Of a stretch of 64,000 nucleotides of DNA, positions 1 to 7,880 are shown piece by piece. Made by a program: the position numbers and the translations under genes. The notes under the pieces were generated by a model. The model did not search any database and was not told the origin of the DNA. It worked only from the letters and a program-made list of their open reading frames with translations. This DNA comes from Gaiella occulta (GTDB taxonomy: Bacteria > Actinomycetota > Thermoleophilia > Gaiellales > Gaiellaceae), in NCBI RefSeq assembly GCF_003351045.1, contig NZ_QQZY01000002.1:432001-496000 (forward strand), in the 5' to 3' direction. Each line of letters opens with the position of its first letter. Within the stretch, counting starts at the first letter, position 1.

Positions 1-97
1 TGAGCGGCTCGGGCTCGCTCGGGCCGGTGGGCGTCGCCGCACCGACGCCGCCGCCCCGCCGGAGGGCCTCCTGCGGGAGCACTGGCCCGCCGCGGTC

Positions 98-1264
98 GTG
101 CACGGCGACCAGCTCGCTGTCCCCGCCGTCGTCATGCGCGGCGGCACGAGCAGGGGCGTCTTCTTCCACGCCGACGACCTGCCCCTCGACCCGCTCGTGC
201 GCGACCGGGTCATCCTCGCGGTGTTCGGCAGCCCCGACACGCGCCAGCTCGACGGCATCGGCGGCGCCACGCCGCTGACGAGCAAGGTAGCGATCGTCTC
301 CAGGTCGAGCGCCGACGACGCCGACGTCGACTACCTCTTCGGTCAGGTCGGCACCGACGAGCCGCGAATCGACTACGTCGGCAACTGCGGCAACATGCTC
401 GCCGCCGTCGGGCCGTTCGCCGTCGACGAGGGCCTCGTGCGACCACGGTCGCCGGCGACGTCCATCCGTATCCGCGTGGTCAACAGCGGCCAGACGGTCG
501 TCGCGCACGTGCTCACCGCCGGCACGAAGGCCCGCACCGCCGGAACCACCGCGATCGCCGGCGTGCCCGGAACCGGTGCGTCCGTGGCGATGGAGCTGAC
601 GGGGCTCGGCGCAACGCTGGGCCGCGGCCTGCTGCCGACCGGTCTCCGCCGCGAGACGATCACGTCGCTCGGGCGCCGGCACCCGGTGTCGCTCGTCGAC
701 GCCGGCAACCCGACCGTCTTCGTCGAGGCCTCGCAGATCGGCCTCGACGTCGAAGTGCTTCTCGCCGACCGGCTCGACGGAGTCGTGCTCGAGCGCCTCG
801 AGGCGCTCCGCGCGGCGGGCGCCGTGCGGCTCGGCCTCGTCCGCCGGGTCGAGAGGGCGCGGGCGGACAGTCCGACGATCCCCAAGATCTACGTCGTTCA
901 TCCTCCTGCGGCGTACGTCGACCGCGGCGGCGGGCGCGTCGAGGCCGCGGACGTGAGTCTCGTCGTGCGCGGGCTCTCGATGGGTGTTCCTCACCCCGCC
1001 GTCGCCACGACGGTCGCCGCCTGTGTCGGGGCCGCCGCGCGGATCCCCGGGACGGTCGTGGCGGACGCCCTCGTCGCGGCGGCCTCGGGCCCGATCCGGA
1101 TCGGGACTCCGAGCGGGGTCGTCGAGATCGAGAGCGTCGTCGACCTCACGGGCGAACCGCGCCTCGTGCATGCCCGCATCGAGCGCACCGCCCGCCGGCT
1201 GATGGCGGGCCTTGCTCACGTGCCGCTGTCGGTTCTCGCAGAGAATCGACGCGCCGCGCGCTGA
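98..1264 (+). CDS. PrpF-family isomerase (2-methylaconitate isomerase / 4-oxalomesaconate tautomerase type)
   Basis: Cofactor-independent isomerase of the PrpF/DapF fold, acting on the double bond of small di- or tricarboxylic acids. The N-terminal VPAVVMRGGTSRGVFF block is the PrpF family signature. The two half-site cysteines are visible: Cys97 in GNCGNM and Cys309 in the block just before RIPGT. About 388 residues is the normal family length. The GTG at 98 gives the expected N-terminus but has no convincing ribosome binding site, and the same frame stays open to the window edge, so the start may lie further upstream. No methylcitrate-cycle gene is visible nearby, so the substrate is not fixed. 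The gene is convergent with the ATP-grasp gene that follows. Confidence 0.85.
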   Translation: MHGDQLAVPAVVMRGGTSRGVFFHADDLPLDPLVRDRVILAVFGSPDTRQLDGIGGATPLTSKVAIVSRSSADDADVDYLFGQVGTDEPRIDYVGNCGNMLAAVGPFAVDEGLVRPRSPATSIRIRVVNSGQTVVAHVLTAGTKARTAGTTAIAGVPGTGASVAMELTGLGATLGRGLLPTGLRRETITSLGRRHPVSLVDAGNPTVFVEASQIGLDVEVLLADRLDGVVLERLEALRAAGAVRLGLVRRVERARADSPTIPKIYVVHPPAAYVDRGGGRVEAADVSLVVRGLSMGVPHPAVATTVAACVGAAARIPGTVVADALVAAASGPIRIGTPSGVVEIESVVDLTGEPRLVHARIERTARRLMAGLAHVPLSVLAENRRAAR

Positions 1265-1303
1265 TACGGCAGAGCCGCCCGAGAGGGCGGCGGCGGAGGT
1301 GCC

Positions 1304-2518
1304 CTACGCGCTCTTCGCCGGCTGGGCGGGATCCGGCGCGCTCGGCAGCTGCCTCGGCGAGCCTCGCCGGGCCGCCGTGAGGGCCGCGAGCGTCGGCAGC
1401 GGATCGGTGACGTCGAGCGGCGCCAGCTGCCGACCGGGCGCGACCACGGCGACTGCGAGCCCCGCGGCGATCCTCGCCGCCGAGCGGCCGACGCAGACGC
1501 CGCCGAGGGCGTCGCGAAGCGCAAGCACCTCCCCGTTCAGCTGCACGTGGCGTAGCGGCCGCGGTCGAGCCGATGCGAGGTCGGGAACGCGCCCGAGGGC
1601 GATCTCGACGGCAAACCGCGGCATGTCCAGACCTGCGGCGATGGTGGCGTCGACCGAGGACGGCATGCGCAGGTTGACGTCGTGCACGTACCAGACGCCT
1701 CCGCGCTCGACGTACTGGATCACGCCTGCGCCCTCGTATCCGCCCGCTTCGAGCAGGGCCACGCTGACCTCGACGAGCTCCGGCGGGCTCGGCAGGAACT
1801 GGGAAACCGTCGACTGGCCGACCCGGAACGGGTAGTTGGCGAGGGTGCGCGCTGCCAGGTGCGCCATCTTGCCGTGACGGCGCACGAAGTGGAAGCGCAG
1901 CTGACGGCCGACGACCTCTTCCTGGATCAGCACCACCTCCCCGCGCTCGACGAGACGGCGTACCTCCCGCTCGCACGACTCTGCGTCGCCGACACGCACG
2001 GGCCGCGGCACCGCCCGACCGGCATCCGGGCCGCTCACGACCTTCACGTACGCGGGCAGCGGCGGGAGCGGCCCGCTCACCCCCGCTGGCGTTACCACGG
2101 TGGACGCGGGCGACGCCAGGCCCGCCGCCGCCGCGGTCTCGAGGAGGACGGCCTTGTCGCAGAACCGGGTGAACTGTTCTGCGGTCGGTCCGACGACGGC
2201 CCAGGGGCCGCCCGACGCAGGCCCGAACAGCAATCCCCCCAGGATCTCGTCCGTCAGCGGCACGACGACGTCCACGCGCTCGCGCGCGCAGATCCGCTCG
2301 ATCCGTTCGGCGAACGCCTCCTGCTCGAGCGCGGGGGGGATCACGTGCCGCTCCGTGAAGTACCGGCTCCTCCCCGCCACGCGCCCTCCCACACCCGCTG
2401 CGAGCACCCGGAAGCCGGCGCGGGCGAGGGAACGCGCCGTCGGCTGCGCCGCCCACGCTCCCATGTCGACGACGAGCACCGTCTCGCGCCGTGTCCGCGC
2501 GCGGCCGCGGCGCGTCAT
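1304..2518 (-). CDS. ATP-grasp domain protein
   Basis: ATP-dependent carboxylate-amine/thiol ligase-like protein of about 404 residues. An N-terminal Rossmann-like pre-ATP-grasp region (VLVVDMGAWAAQPTARSLA) is followed by the ATP-grasp fold. The late metal-binding strand reads YVHDVNLRMPSS, with Asp where many members have Glu. Its look resembles uncharacterised ligases related to PylC, carbamoyl-phosphate synthase and D-aspartate ligase; no substrate can be assigned. ATG at 2518 was chosen. The frame stays open to a GTG at 2578, but the extra 20 residues are Arg-rich and look non-coding. It is divergent from the carboxylase gene at 2704, with about 185 bases between them. Confidence 0.8.
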   Translation of the reverse strand: MTRRGRARTRRETVLVVDMGAWAAQPTARSLARAGFRVLAAGVGGRVAGRSRYFTERHVIPPALEQEAFAERIERICARERVDVVVPLTDEILGGLLFGPASGGPWAVVGPTAEQFTRFCDKAVLLETAAAAGLASPASTVVTPAGVSGPLPPLPAYVKVVSGPDAGRAVPRPVRVGDAESCEREVRRLVERGEVVLIQEEVVGRQLRFHFVRRHGKMAHLAARTLANYPFRVGQSTVSQFLPSPPELVEVSVALLEAGGYEGAGVIQYVERGGVWYVHDVNLRMPSSVDATIAAGLDMPRFAVEIALGRVPDLASARPRPLRHVQLNGEVLALRDALGGVCVGRSAARIAAGLAVAVVAPGRQLAPLDVTDPLPTLAALTAARRGSPRQLPSAPDPAQPAKSA

Positions 2519-2703
2519 TCCACGTACGCCGGGCAGGAGGCGGCGCCGCGAGCGCGGCTGTCTGATCGCCTGAAGCACACGTGCACGTCGAACCTCCCCG
2601 TCTCCCTGCGTCCCTGCCTCACCCTACCCGGCGACCGTGGCGAGTCAAGGTTGCCCGCTGGCACTTGATCTCGCCGACGGTCTGCGCGAAGGTCGGCCGA
2701 GAC
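2519..2703. promoter_or_regulatory. Divergent intergenic region between ATP-grasp and carboxylase genes
   Basis: About 185 bases separate two divergently transcribed genes, so promoters for both must lie here or in the coding ends. I find no clear inverted repeat and no well-placed -10 hexamer. The carboxylase ATG has only a weak AAGG-type site about 13 bases upstream. Confidence 0.35.
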
Positions 2704-4263
2704 ATGACGGTGTTGACGAGCAGGGTCGATCGCTCCTCCGACGCGTTCGCGACGCGGCGGGCGCACATGGAAGCGCTCGTGGCAGAGCTCCGCGAGCGCA
2801 CGGCGCTCATCGCCGCCGGCGGCGGTGAGGCCGCCCGCGAGCGCCATCGCTCGCGCGGCAAGCTGACGGCGCGAGAGCGGATCGACCGCCTCGTCGACCC
2901 CGGCAGCGCGTTCCTCGAGCTCAACGCGCTTGCCGCGTGGGACCTCTACGACGGCCAGGCGCCGTCGGCCGGGATCGTGACGGGCATCGGCGCGATCGAA
3001 GGGCGTGCCTGCGTCGTCGTCGCGAACGACGCGACCGTGAAGGGCGGCTCGTACTTCCCCCTCACCGTCAAGAAGCACCTGCGAGCGCAGGAGGTGGCCG
3101 AGCAGAACCGCCTCCCATGCGTGTACCTCGTCGACTCCGGCGGCGCCTTCCTGCCGCTCCAGGCCGACGTCTTCCCCGACCGCGACCATTTCGGGCGCAT
3201 CTTCTACAACCAGGCCCGCATGTCGGCGCTGGGCATCCCGCAGATCGCGGTCGTGATGGGCTCGTGTACCGCCGGGGGCGCCTACGTGCCCGCCATGTGC
3301 GACGAGACGGTGATCGTCCGCGGCACCGGCACGATCTTCATCGGCGGCCCGCCGCTCGTGAAGGCGGCAACCGGCGAGGAGGTGACGGCGGAGGAGCTCG
3401 GCGGCGCCGACGTGCACGCCCGCCGCTCCGGCGTCGCCGACCACTACGCGACGAGCGACGAGCACGCGCTCGGGCTCGCGCGCCAGATCGTGCGCCACCT
3501 CGGCGACCCGGCCCCCGCCTCGTGGGAGGTCGCGGCTGCCGAGCCGCCGGCGCTCGACCCCGCCGACCTCTACGGCATCGTGCCCGAGCACTACCGGCAC
3601 GAGCTCGACCCGCTCGAGATCATCGCCCGTATCGTCGACGGGAGCCGGTTCCACGAGTTCAAGGCGCTCTACGGGGACACGCTCGTCTGCGGCTTCGCCC
3701 GCATCGAGGGGCATCCCGTCGGCATCCTCGCCAACCGCGGCATCCTCTTCCGGGAGTCGGCTCAGAAGGGTGCGCACTTCGTCGAGCTCGCCTGCAAGCG
3801 CCGCGTCCCGCTCGTCTTCCTCCAGAACATCACCGGCTTCATGGTCGGCAAGGACGTCGAGGCGGGCGGCATCGCCCGCGACGGGGCCAAGCTCGTCACC
3901 GCCGTCGCCTGCGCCGAGGTGCCGAAGTTCACCGTCGTCACGGGCGGCTCGTTCGGGGCGGGCAACTACGCCATGTGTGGTCGTGCCTACGGCCCGCGGC
4001 AGCTGTGGATGTGGCCGAACGCGCGTATCTCGGTCATGGGCGGCGAACAGGCCGCGACCGTGCTGACGATGGTCGGCGAGGCCGACGCGGACGAGATCCG
4101 CGCCGCCTACGAGCGCGAGGGCAGCCCGTACTTCTCCACGGCACGCCTCTGGGACGACGGCATCATCGACCCGCTCGACACGCGGCGCGTGCTGGCGCTC
4201 GGCCTCGCCGCGGCGGCGCACGCCCCGCTGCCGGAGACCACCTTCGGCGTGTTTCGCATGTGA
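2704..4263 (+). CDS. liuB: Methylcrotonyl-CoA carboxylase beta (carboxyltransferase) subunit
   Basis: Carboxyltransferase half of a biotin-dependent acyl-CoA carboxylase, 519 residues. It moves CO2 from carboxybiotin to 3-methylcrotonyl-CoA in leucine breakdown. Both crotonase-like lobes are present. The [20 protein letters not shown] and [19 protein letters not shown] blocks, and a C-terminus ending FGVFRM, are typical of the MCC rather than the propionyl-CoA (PccB) branch. The ATG at 2704 gives the usual N-terminus; upstream in-frame residues look non-coding. The likely partner is the biotin carboxylase-carrier protein at 9962, about 5.7 kb away rather than adjacent. A methylglutaconyl-CoA hydratase-like gene at 7881 supports a leucine pathway. 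Pathway assignment is inference from motifs and neighbours. Confidence 0.9.
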   Translation: MTVLTSRVDRSSDAFATRRAHMEALVAELRERTALIAAGGGEAARERHRSRGKLTARERIDRLVDPGSAFLELNALAAWDLYDGQAPSAGIVTGIGAIEGRACVVVANDATVKGGSYFPLTVKKHLRAQEVAEQNRLPCVYLVDSGGAFLPLQADVFPDRDHFGRIFYNQARMSALGIPQIAVVMGSCTAGGAYVPAMCDETVIVRGTGTIFIGGPPLVKAATGEEVTAEELGGADVHARRSGVADHYATSDEHALGLARQIVRHLGDPAPASWEVAAAEPPALDPADLYGIVPEHYRHELDPLEIIARIVDGSRFHEFKALYGDTLVCGFARIEGHPVGILANRGILFRESAQKGAHFVELACKRRVPLVFLQNITGFMVGKDVEAGGIARDGAKLVTAVACAEVPKFTVVTGGSFGAGNYAMCGRAYGPRQLWMWPNARISVMGGEQAATVLTMVGEADADEIRAAYEREGSPYFSTARLWDDGIIDPLDTRRVLALGLAAAAHAPLPETTFGVFRM

Positions 4264-4329
4264 CACCGCGCTCGCGGGCGGCGCCGCGCCGCACGTCGAG
4301 GGCGCCGAGGCCGGGCCCGCGCCCGGCTG

Positions 4330-4869
4330 CTACGCGGCTGCCGACTGCGGTCGTGCTTCGGCGACGAGCTGCTCGAGCGCCTCGCGCAGGCGGCCGAGCA
4401 GCTCGTCGTCGGGCGGGGCGAGGCGCGTCGCCGCGTGGCCGACCGCCAGCTCCACGTCGGCGTTCCGCGCCCCCATCAACCCGAGCACCTTGCGCGTCTC
4501 CGCCTGGGCCCACACGGCGCCGAACGCCCCCGCGCTGGCGCCGATCACCGCCACCGGTTTGCCGCGGAACACGTTCGCCTCGACCGGGCGCGAGGCCCAG
4601 TCGAGCGCGTTCTTCAGCGCCCCGGGGATGGAGCCGTTGTACTCGGGCGTCGCGATCAGCACCGCGTCGGCCTCGCGCACCGCGGCGCGCAGGCGCTCGA
4701 CGGGCGGGTGCTCCAGCATCTCGGTGTCCTCGTCGAACGCCGGCAGCTCGCGCAAGCCGTCCCACTCGACGAGCTCGACGCCGGGCGGCAGCAGCGTGCG
4801 CGCAAGGCGGAGGAGCTCGCGGTTGTACGAGCCGGCGCGGAGGCTGCCGGCGATCCCGAGGATCCGCAT
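4330..4869 (-). CDS. NADPH-dependent FMN reductase family protein (quinone/chromate reductase type)
   Basis: Flavodoxin-fold FMN reductase, 179 residues. The N-terminal GIAGSLRAGSYNRELLRLA is the FMN-phosphate loop, and TPEYNGSIPGALKNALDW is the family signature around residues 95-115, followed by GAFGAVWAQ. Such enzymes reduce quinones, azo compounds or chromate with NAD(P)H and are soluble. It begins only 4 bases after the yceI stop, so the two genes form one operon. Their divergent neighbour is a MarR regulator, which fits control by a phenolic or oxidant ligand; that is inference. Confidence 0.9.
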   Translation of the reverse strand: MRILGIAGSLRAGSYNRELLRLARTLLPPGVELVEWDGLRELPAFDEDTEMLEHPPVERLRAAVREADAVLIATPEYNGSIPGALKNALDWASRPVEANVFRGKPVAVIGASAGAFGAVWAQAETRKVLGLMGARNADVELAVGHAATRLAPPDDELLGRLREALEQLVAEARPQSAAA

Positions 4870-4873
4870 CGAG

Positions 4874-5413
4874 CTACGCCTGCCCGACCAGCTCGAGCTC
4901 TACGTGCAGCTTGACGTCGTTGCCGACGGCGAAGCCGCCGCTCGGCAGGGGCGCGTTCCAGTCGAGCCCGAAGGCGGTCCGGTCGACGACCGTCTCGAGC
5001 TCGAGTCCGAGGCGCGGGTTGCCGTCCATGTGCGTCACGGGACCGCTCACCGTGCCGCCGATCGAGACCGGCTTCGTGATGCCCTTGATCGTCAGCTCGC
5101 CGTCGATGTCGACCCTGTCGCCTGCCACGCGGATCGCGGTGGAGCGGAAAGAGAGCTTGGGGTGGCGCTCGGCGTCGAAGAAGTCCGGCGACAGCAGATG
5201 GCCCTTGAGGTTGGGCTCGGACACGTCCACCGAGGAGACGTCGACCGTCCCGCGCAGCCCGTTCTCGTCCAGGGTGACGTCGAACGTCCCGAAGCCGCCG
5301 CGGAAGTTGGCGACGACCATGTGCTTGACCGAGAAGCCGACGGACGAGTGCACCGGGTCGACGGTCCACGTGCCGGCCGGAAGGTCTGTCCGCTGTTCGT
5401 GGAGAATGCTCAT
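4874..5413 (-). CDS. YceI-family lipocalin-like protein
   Basis: YceI-fold protein of 179 residues, a lipocalin-like beta barrel that in known members binds isoprenoid or polyprenyl chains. The motifs WTVDPVHSSVGFSVKHMVV near the N-terminus and the pairs LRGTVDVSS, LLSPDFFDAERHPKLSF are diagnostic. There is no signal peptide, so it is probably cytoplasmic, unlike E. coli YceI. ATG at 5413 is preceded by AAGGAAG six bases upstream, a good ribosome binding site that excludes the longer frame. It is the first gene of a two-gene operon with the FMN reductase and lies divergent from the MarR gene. Confidence 0.92.
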   Translation of the reverse strand: MSILHEQRTDLPAGTWTVDPVHSSVGFSVKHMVVANFRGGFGTFDVTLDENGLRGTVDVSSVDVSEPNLKGHLLSPDFFDAERHPKLSFRSTAIRVAGDRVDIDGELTIKGITKPVSIGGTVSGPVTHMDGNPRLGLELETVVDRTAFGLDWNAPLPSGGFAVGNDVKLHVELELVGQA

Positions 5414-5454
5414 TGCACTTCCTTTCGTTGCAGCTAGTATTTGAGAGCGCAACT

Positions 5455-5483
5455 ACCTTAGCCCACACCATTTGACTCGTCAA
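5455..5483 (-). promoter_or_regulatory. Promoter of yceI operon with a MarR-type operator
   Basis: On the minus strand TTGACG (5483-5478) and TAAGGT (5460-5455) are separated by exactly 17 bases, placing the start of transcription about 35 bases before yceI. The -35 box is part of the inverted repeat TTGAC-TC-GTCAA (5472-5483), a plausible operator for the adjacent MarR protein. Binding there would block the yceI operon and could also affect the MarR gene itself. Confidence 0.55.
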
Positions 5484-5969
5484 GTATTGACTCCACAAGC
5501 TTCCCTCGAGGTGACCGTGTTCGCCCGGCTCCTGCGCGCCCACGGCACCCTCATGCGGGAGCTCGAGACATGGCTCGTCGCCGAGCACGGGCTCACGATC
5601 AGCGACTTCGAGACGCTGCTGCACCTCTCGCACGAGGCGGAGCAGCGGATGCGGCGCGTCGACCTCGCCGACCGGCTCGCCCTGAGCCCCTCGGGCGTCA
5701 CGCGCCTGCTCGACGGCCTCACCGCCGCCGGGCTCGTCGAGAAGGCCACCTGCCCCGGCGATGCGCGCGTCTCCTACGCGGTGCTCACCGCGGCCGGGCG
5801 CGCGGTGCTCGCGGCGGCATCGCGCACGAACGAGCGCGTCTGCCGCGAGCTGCTCGGCGAGCATCTCTCGCGAGATGAGCTCGAGGAGCTCGCCTCGCTG
5901 CTCGGCCGGCTGCCGACGGTGGGCGCGGTCGACGGCTCCGCCTGCTCCGGCGGCGACGGCGCGCCGTAG
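5472..5969 (+). CDS. MarR-family transcriptional regulator
   Basis: Winged-helix MarR repressor of up to 165 residues. The dimerisation helix (FARLLRAHGTLMRELETWL), recognition helix region LADRLALSPSGVTRLLDGL and the wing KATCPGDARVSYAVLT with its Asp-Arg pair are all visible. The start is uncertain. TTG at 5472 is the longest choice but coincides with the putative operator; GTG at 5511 would give 152 residues, a normal MarR length. Neither has a clear ribosome binding site. Divergent placement next to yceI and an FMN reductase suggests local regulation. The ligand is unknown. Confidence 0.88.
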   Translation: MTRQVLTPQASLEVTVFARLLRAHGTLMRELETWLVAEHGLTISDFETLLHLSHEAEQRMRRVDLADRLALSPSGVTRLLDGLTAAGLVEKATCPGDARVSYAVLTAAGRAVLAAASRTNERVCRELLGEHLSRDELEELASLLGRLPTVGAVDGSACSGGDGAP

Positions 5970-5974
5970 CGCGG

Positions 5975-7027
5975 TCAGAGGATCGCCGTCTCCGGGAACA
6001 CCGCGCCTCCCTCGAAGCGACGCAGCCGGTAGGGCGAGATGTCGAAGTCGGCGCCGCCGTCGAGCAGCTCGTCGGCGACGATACGGCCCACCGCGGGCGC
6101 CTGCATGAACCCGTGCCCGGAGAAGCCGCAGGCGGCGTAGACGCCGTCGGCGACCGGGCCGATGATCGGGTGCGCGTCCGGCGTCATGTCGTACACGCCG
6201 GCCCACGCGCGAGCCACAGGCACCCCGGCGGCACGCGGGTAGCGACGCGCGATGCGGCCGAGCCAGTCCTGCACGAGACCGTCGTCGACGACCTCGTCGC
6301 TGCCCCAGCGCGGCACGGGCTCCGGCATCGCGAGCACGAGCGCGCCCCCGCGCCGGCGGAAGTGGAAGCCGGACTCGGACTCGATCGTCAACGGCAGGCC
6401 GGCCGGAAGACCGCGCACGGGGGCCGTCTCGACGAGCTGCCGCACGAGCGGCCGCAGAGGCAGATCGACGCCGAGCTTCGCGGCGAGAGCCGCGGACGAC
6501 GCCCCGGTTGCGAGCACCAGGGTGTCGGCGTCGAGCTCGAGCGCATCCACCCCTTCGCGCACGTCGACGCCGAGCGAGGCCGCGCGGCGCGCGAGCTCGT
6601 GCGTGATCGCGCCCGGGTCGGCGATCCCGTCCTCGGCGCAGAAGACCGCGGCGAGCACGTCGTCGACGGCGAGCCCCTCGACCCGTGACGGGTCGAACCG
6701 CTCGACGGGCACGCCGAGGGCGGACTGGACGGCGAGCCGCTCCTCGAGCTCGGCTCGGCCCCCGTCGGAGGTGGCGAGGAAGAGGTAGCCGACCGGCTCG
6801 AACAGGTCGCGGCCGAGCCCGTGGAAGAACGCGACGCTCTCGCGTGCGAGCCGCACCTCGGGCGCGGACGAGAACTGCTGGCGCACGCCGCCGAGCGCCT
6901 TGCCGCTCGCGCCGGACGCGATCGAGCCCGCCTCCGCGAGCACGACGTCGCGTGCGCCCCTGAGACCGAGGTGGTAGGCGATCGAGGCGCCGACGACGCC
7001 GCCGCCCGCTACGACGATGCGAGCCAG
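5975..7027 (-). CDS. FAD-dependent amino-acid oxidase/dehydrogenase (DAO family)
   Basis: DAO-type flavoprotein, about 350 residues. The N-terminal dinucleotide motif RIVVAGGGVVGASIAYHL binds FAD. The block SGASGKALGGVRQQF is typical of sarcosine oxidase beta and D-amino-acid dehydrogenases. TPDAHPIIGPV and AACGFSGHGFMQAPAVGR form the C-terminal FAD loop. No ATG, GTG or TTG lies just before the motif; the best candidate is CTG at 7027, inside the end of the DapA-family gene. The two genes overlap by 19 bases, so translation is probably coupled. Pairing with a DapA-type enzyme recalls hydroxyproline catabolism, but substrate specificity cannot be read from the sequence. Confidence 0.85.
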   Translation of the reverse strand: MARIVVAGGGVVGASIAYHLGLRGARDVVLAEAGSIASGASGKALGGVRQQFSSAPEVRLARESVAFFHGLGRDLFEPVGYLFLATSDGGRAELEERLAVQSALGVPVERFDPSRVEGLAVDDVLAAVFCAEDGIADPGAITHELARRAASLGVDVREGVDALELDADTLVLATGASSAALAAKLGVDLPLRPLVRQLVETAPVRGLPAGLPLTIESESGFHFRRRGGALVLAMPEPVPRWGSDEVVDDGLVQDWLGRIARRYPRAAGVPVARAWAGVYDMTPDAHPIIGPVADGVYAACGFSGHGFMQAPAVGRIVADELLDGGADFDISPYRLRRFEGGAVFPETAIL

Positions 7028-7857
7028 CGCTCGAGCTCCTGCGCCTCGTCCACCGTCAGGTCGCGAAGCGGGCCGCGCACGTCCGCCCGTAGCGGCACGC
7101 CCTTCCAGGCGAGAACCCGCTTCATCGCCGCCTGGCGCGGGAAGCGCTCGAGGCGGGCGCGCAGCCGCGCGAGGCCCGCGGCGCCCTCGGCCGTCGGCGC
7201 ATGGACGACGGCGGCGACCTCCCGCGGGAACGCCGCGGCGAGCGCGGAGACGGCACCGACGGCGCCGCCCGCGATGCCGCGGTGGATCAGCGCCTCCGGC
7301 CCGACGAAGACGTCCACGCCGAGCGAGAGGTACGGCTCGAAAGCCTCCCACGGGCTGTCGGAGACCTTCATGCCGGCGAAGTTCGGCGCCTCCTCGCGCA
7401 GCCGCCGCAGCACGTCGAGCGCCACGGGGTAGCCGCTCGTCCTCGCGAACTCGTACACGTAGAACGGCAACGGCGCGCAGGCCCGCGCCGCGGCGGCGAA
7501 ATGCGCGAACTGGGCCCGCTCGTCGAGGGGGAAGTACGGCGGCCCGATCACCGCGACCGCGGCTGCGCCCGCCTCGGCCGCGCCGGCGGCGAGAGCGACC
7601 GTGTCGGCGGTCGTCTGCGCGCCGCAGTGCGCGGCGACGTCGAGCCGTCCCGCCGCAGCCGCGACGAAGATCCGCAGCCCGCGCCGGCGCTCCTCGACGG
7701 AGAGGAGGACGCCCTCGCCGTTGCTGCCGAACGCGAGCACGCCGTCGAGCCCGGCATCGGCGTAGAGGTCGAGCAGCGGCCCGAACGCGTCGGCGTCGAG
7801 CTCCGCGCCCCCGGCGCGGAGCGGCGTCACTGCTGCGGCCAGCGTCCCCGTCAACAT
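7009..7857 (-). CDS. DapA-family class I aldolase/deaminase
   Basis: TIM-barrel enzyme of the dihydrodipicolinate synthase/N-acetylneuraminate lyase superfamily, 282 residues. The substrate-binding loop GSNGEGVLLSVEERR replaces the canonical GTTGE. The Schiff-base lysine is in FAGMKVSDS, and the proton-relay tyrosine lies in FYVYEFARTSGY. The divergence from true DapA in those loops and the coupled FAD oxidase argue for a catabolic aldolase or deaminase rather than lysine synthesis. The transcript appears leaderless: TAGAGT is six bases before the ATG. The gene is divergent from the hydratase gene at 7881 with only 23 bases between. Confidence 0.87.
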   Translation of the reverse strand: MLTGTLAAAVTPLRAGGAELDADAFGPLLDLYADAGLDGVLAFGSNGEGVLLSVEERRRGLRIFVAAAAGRLDVAAHCGAQTTADTVALAAGAAEAGAAAVAVIGPPYFPLDERAQFAHFAAAARACAPLPFYVYEFARTSGYPVALDVLRRLREEAPNFAGMKVSDSPWEAFEPYLSLGVDVFVGPEALIHRGIAGGAVGAVSALAAAFPREVAAVVHAPTAEGAAGLARLRARLERFPRQAAMKRVLAWKGVPLRADVRGPLRDLTVDEAQELERWLASS

Positions 7858-7863
7858 GGAGCG

Positions 7864-7869
7864 ACTCTA
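7864..7869 (-). promoter_or_regulatory. -10 box of the DapA-family gene
   Basis: TAGAGT on the minus strand with 6 bases to the ATG at 7857. It shares two bases with the -10 box of the divergent gene. Confidence 0.6.
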
Positions 7870-7873
7870 GACT
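7868..7873 (+). promoter_or_regulatory. -10 box of the hydratase gene
   Basis: TAGACT on the plus strand with 7 bases to the GTG at 7881. It interlocks with the minus-strand TAGAGT, forming ACTCTAGACT. Confidence 0.6.
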
Positions 7874-7880
7874 GCGGCCC

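Noticed and set aside
1-97. A separate partial gene before the PrpF gene
   Set aside because: The only open frame of note is continuous with PrpF; the sequence is too short to show another product.
2515-4266. A 583-codon open frame antisense to the carboxylase beta gene
   Set aside because: It is a high-GC shadow. The plus strand encodes a clear carboxyltransferase, while the antisense protein is rich in Arg, Asp, Glu and His with no domain.
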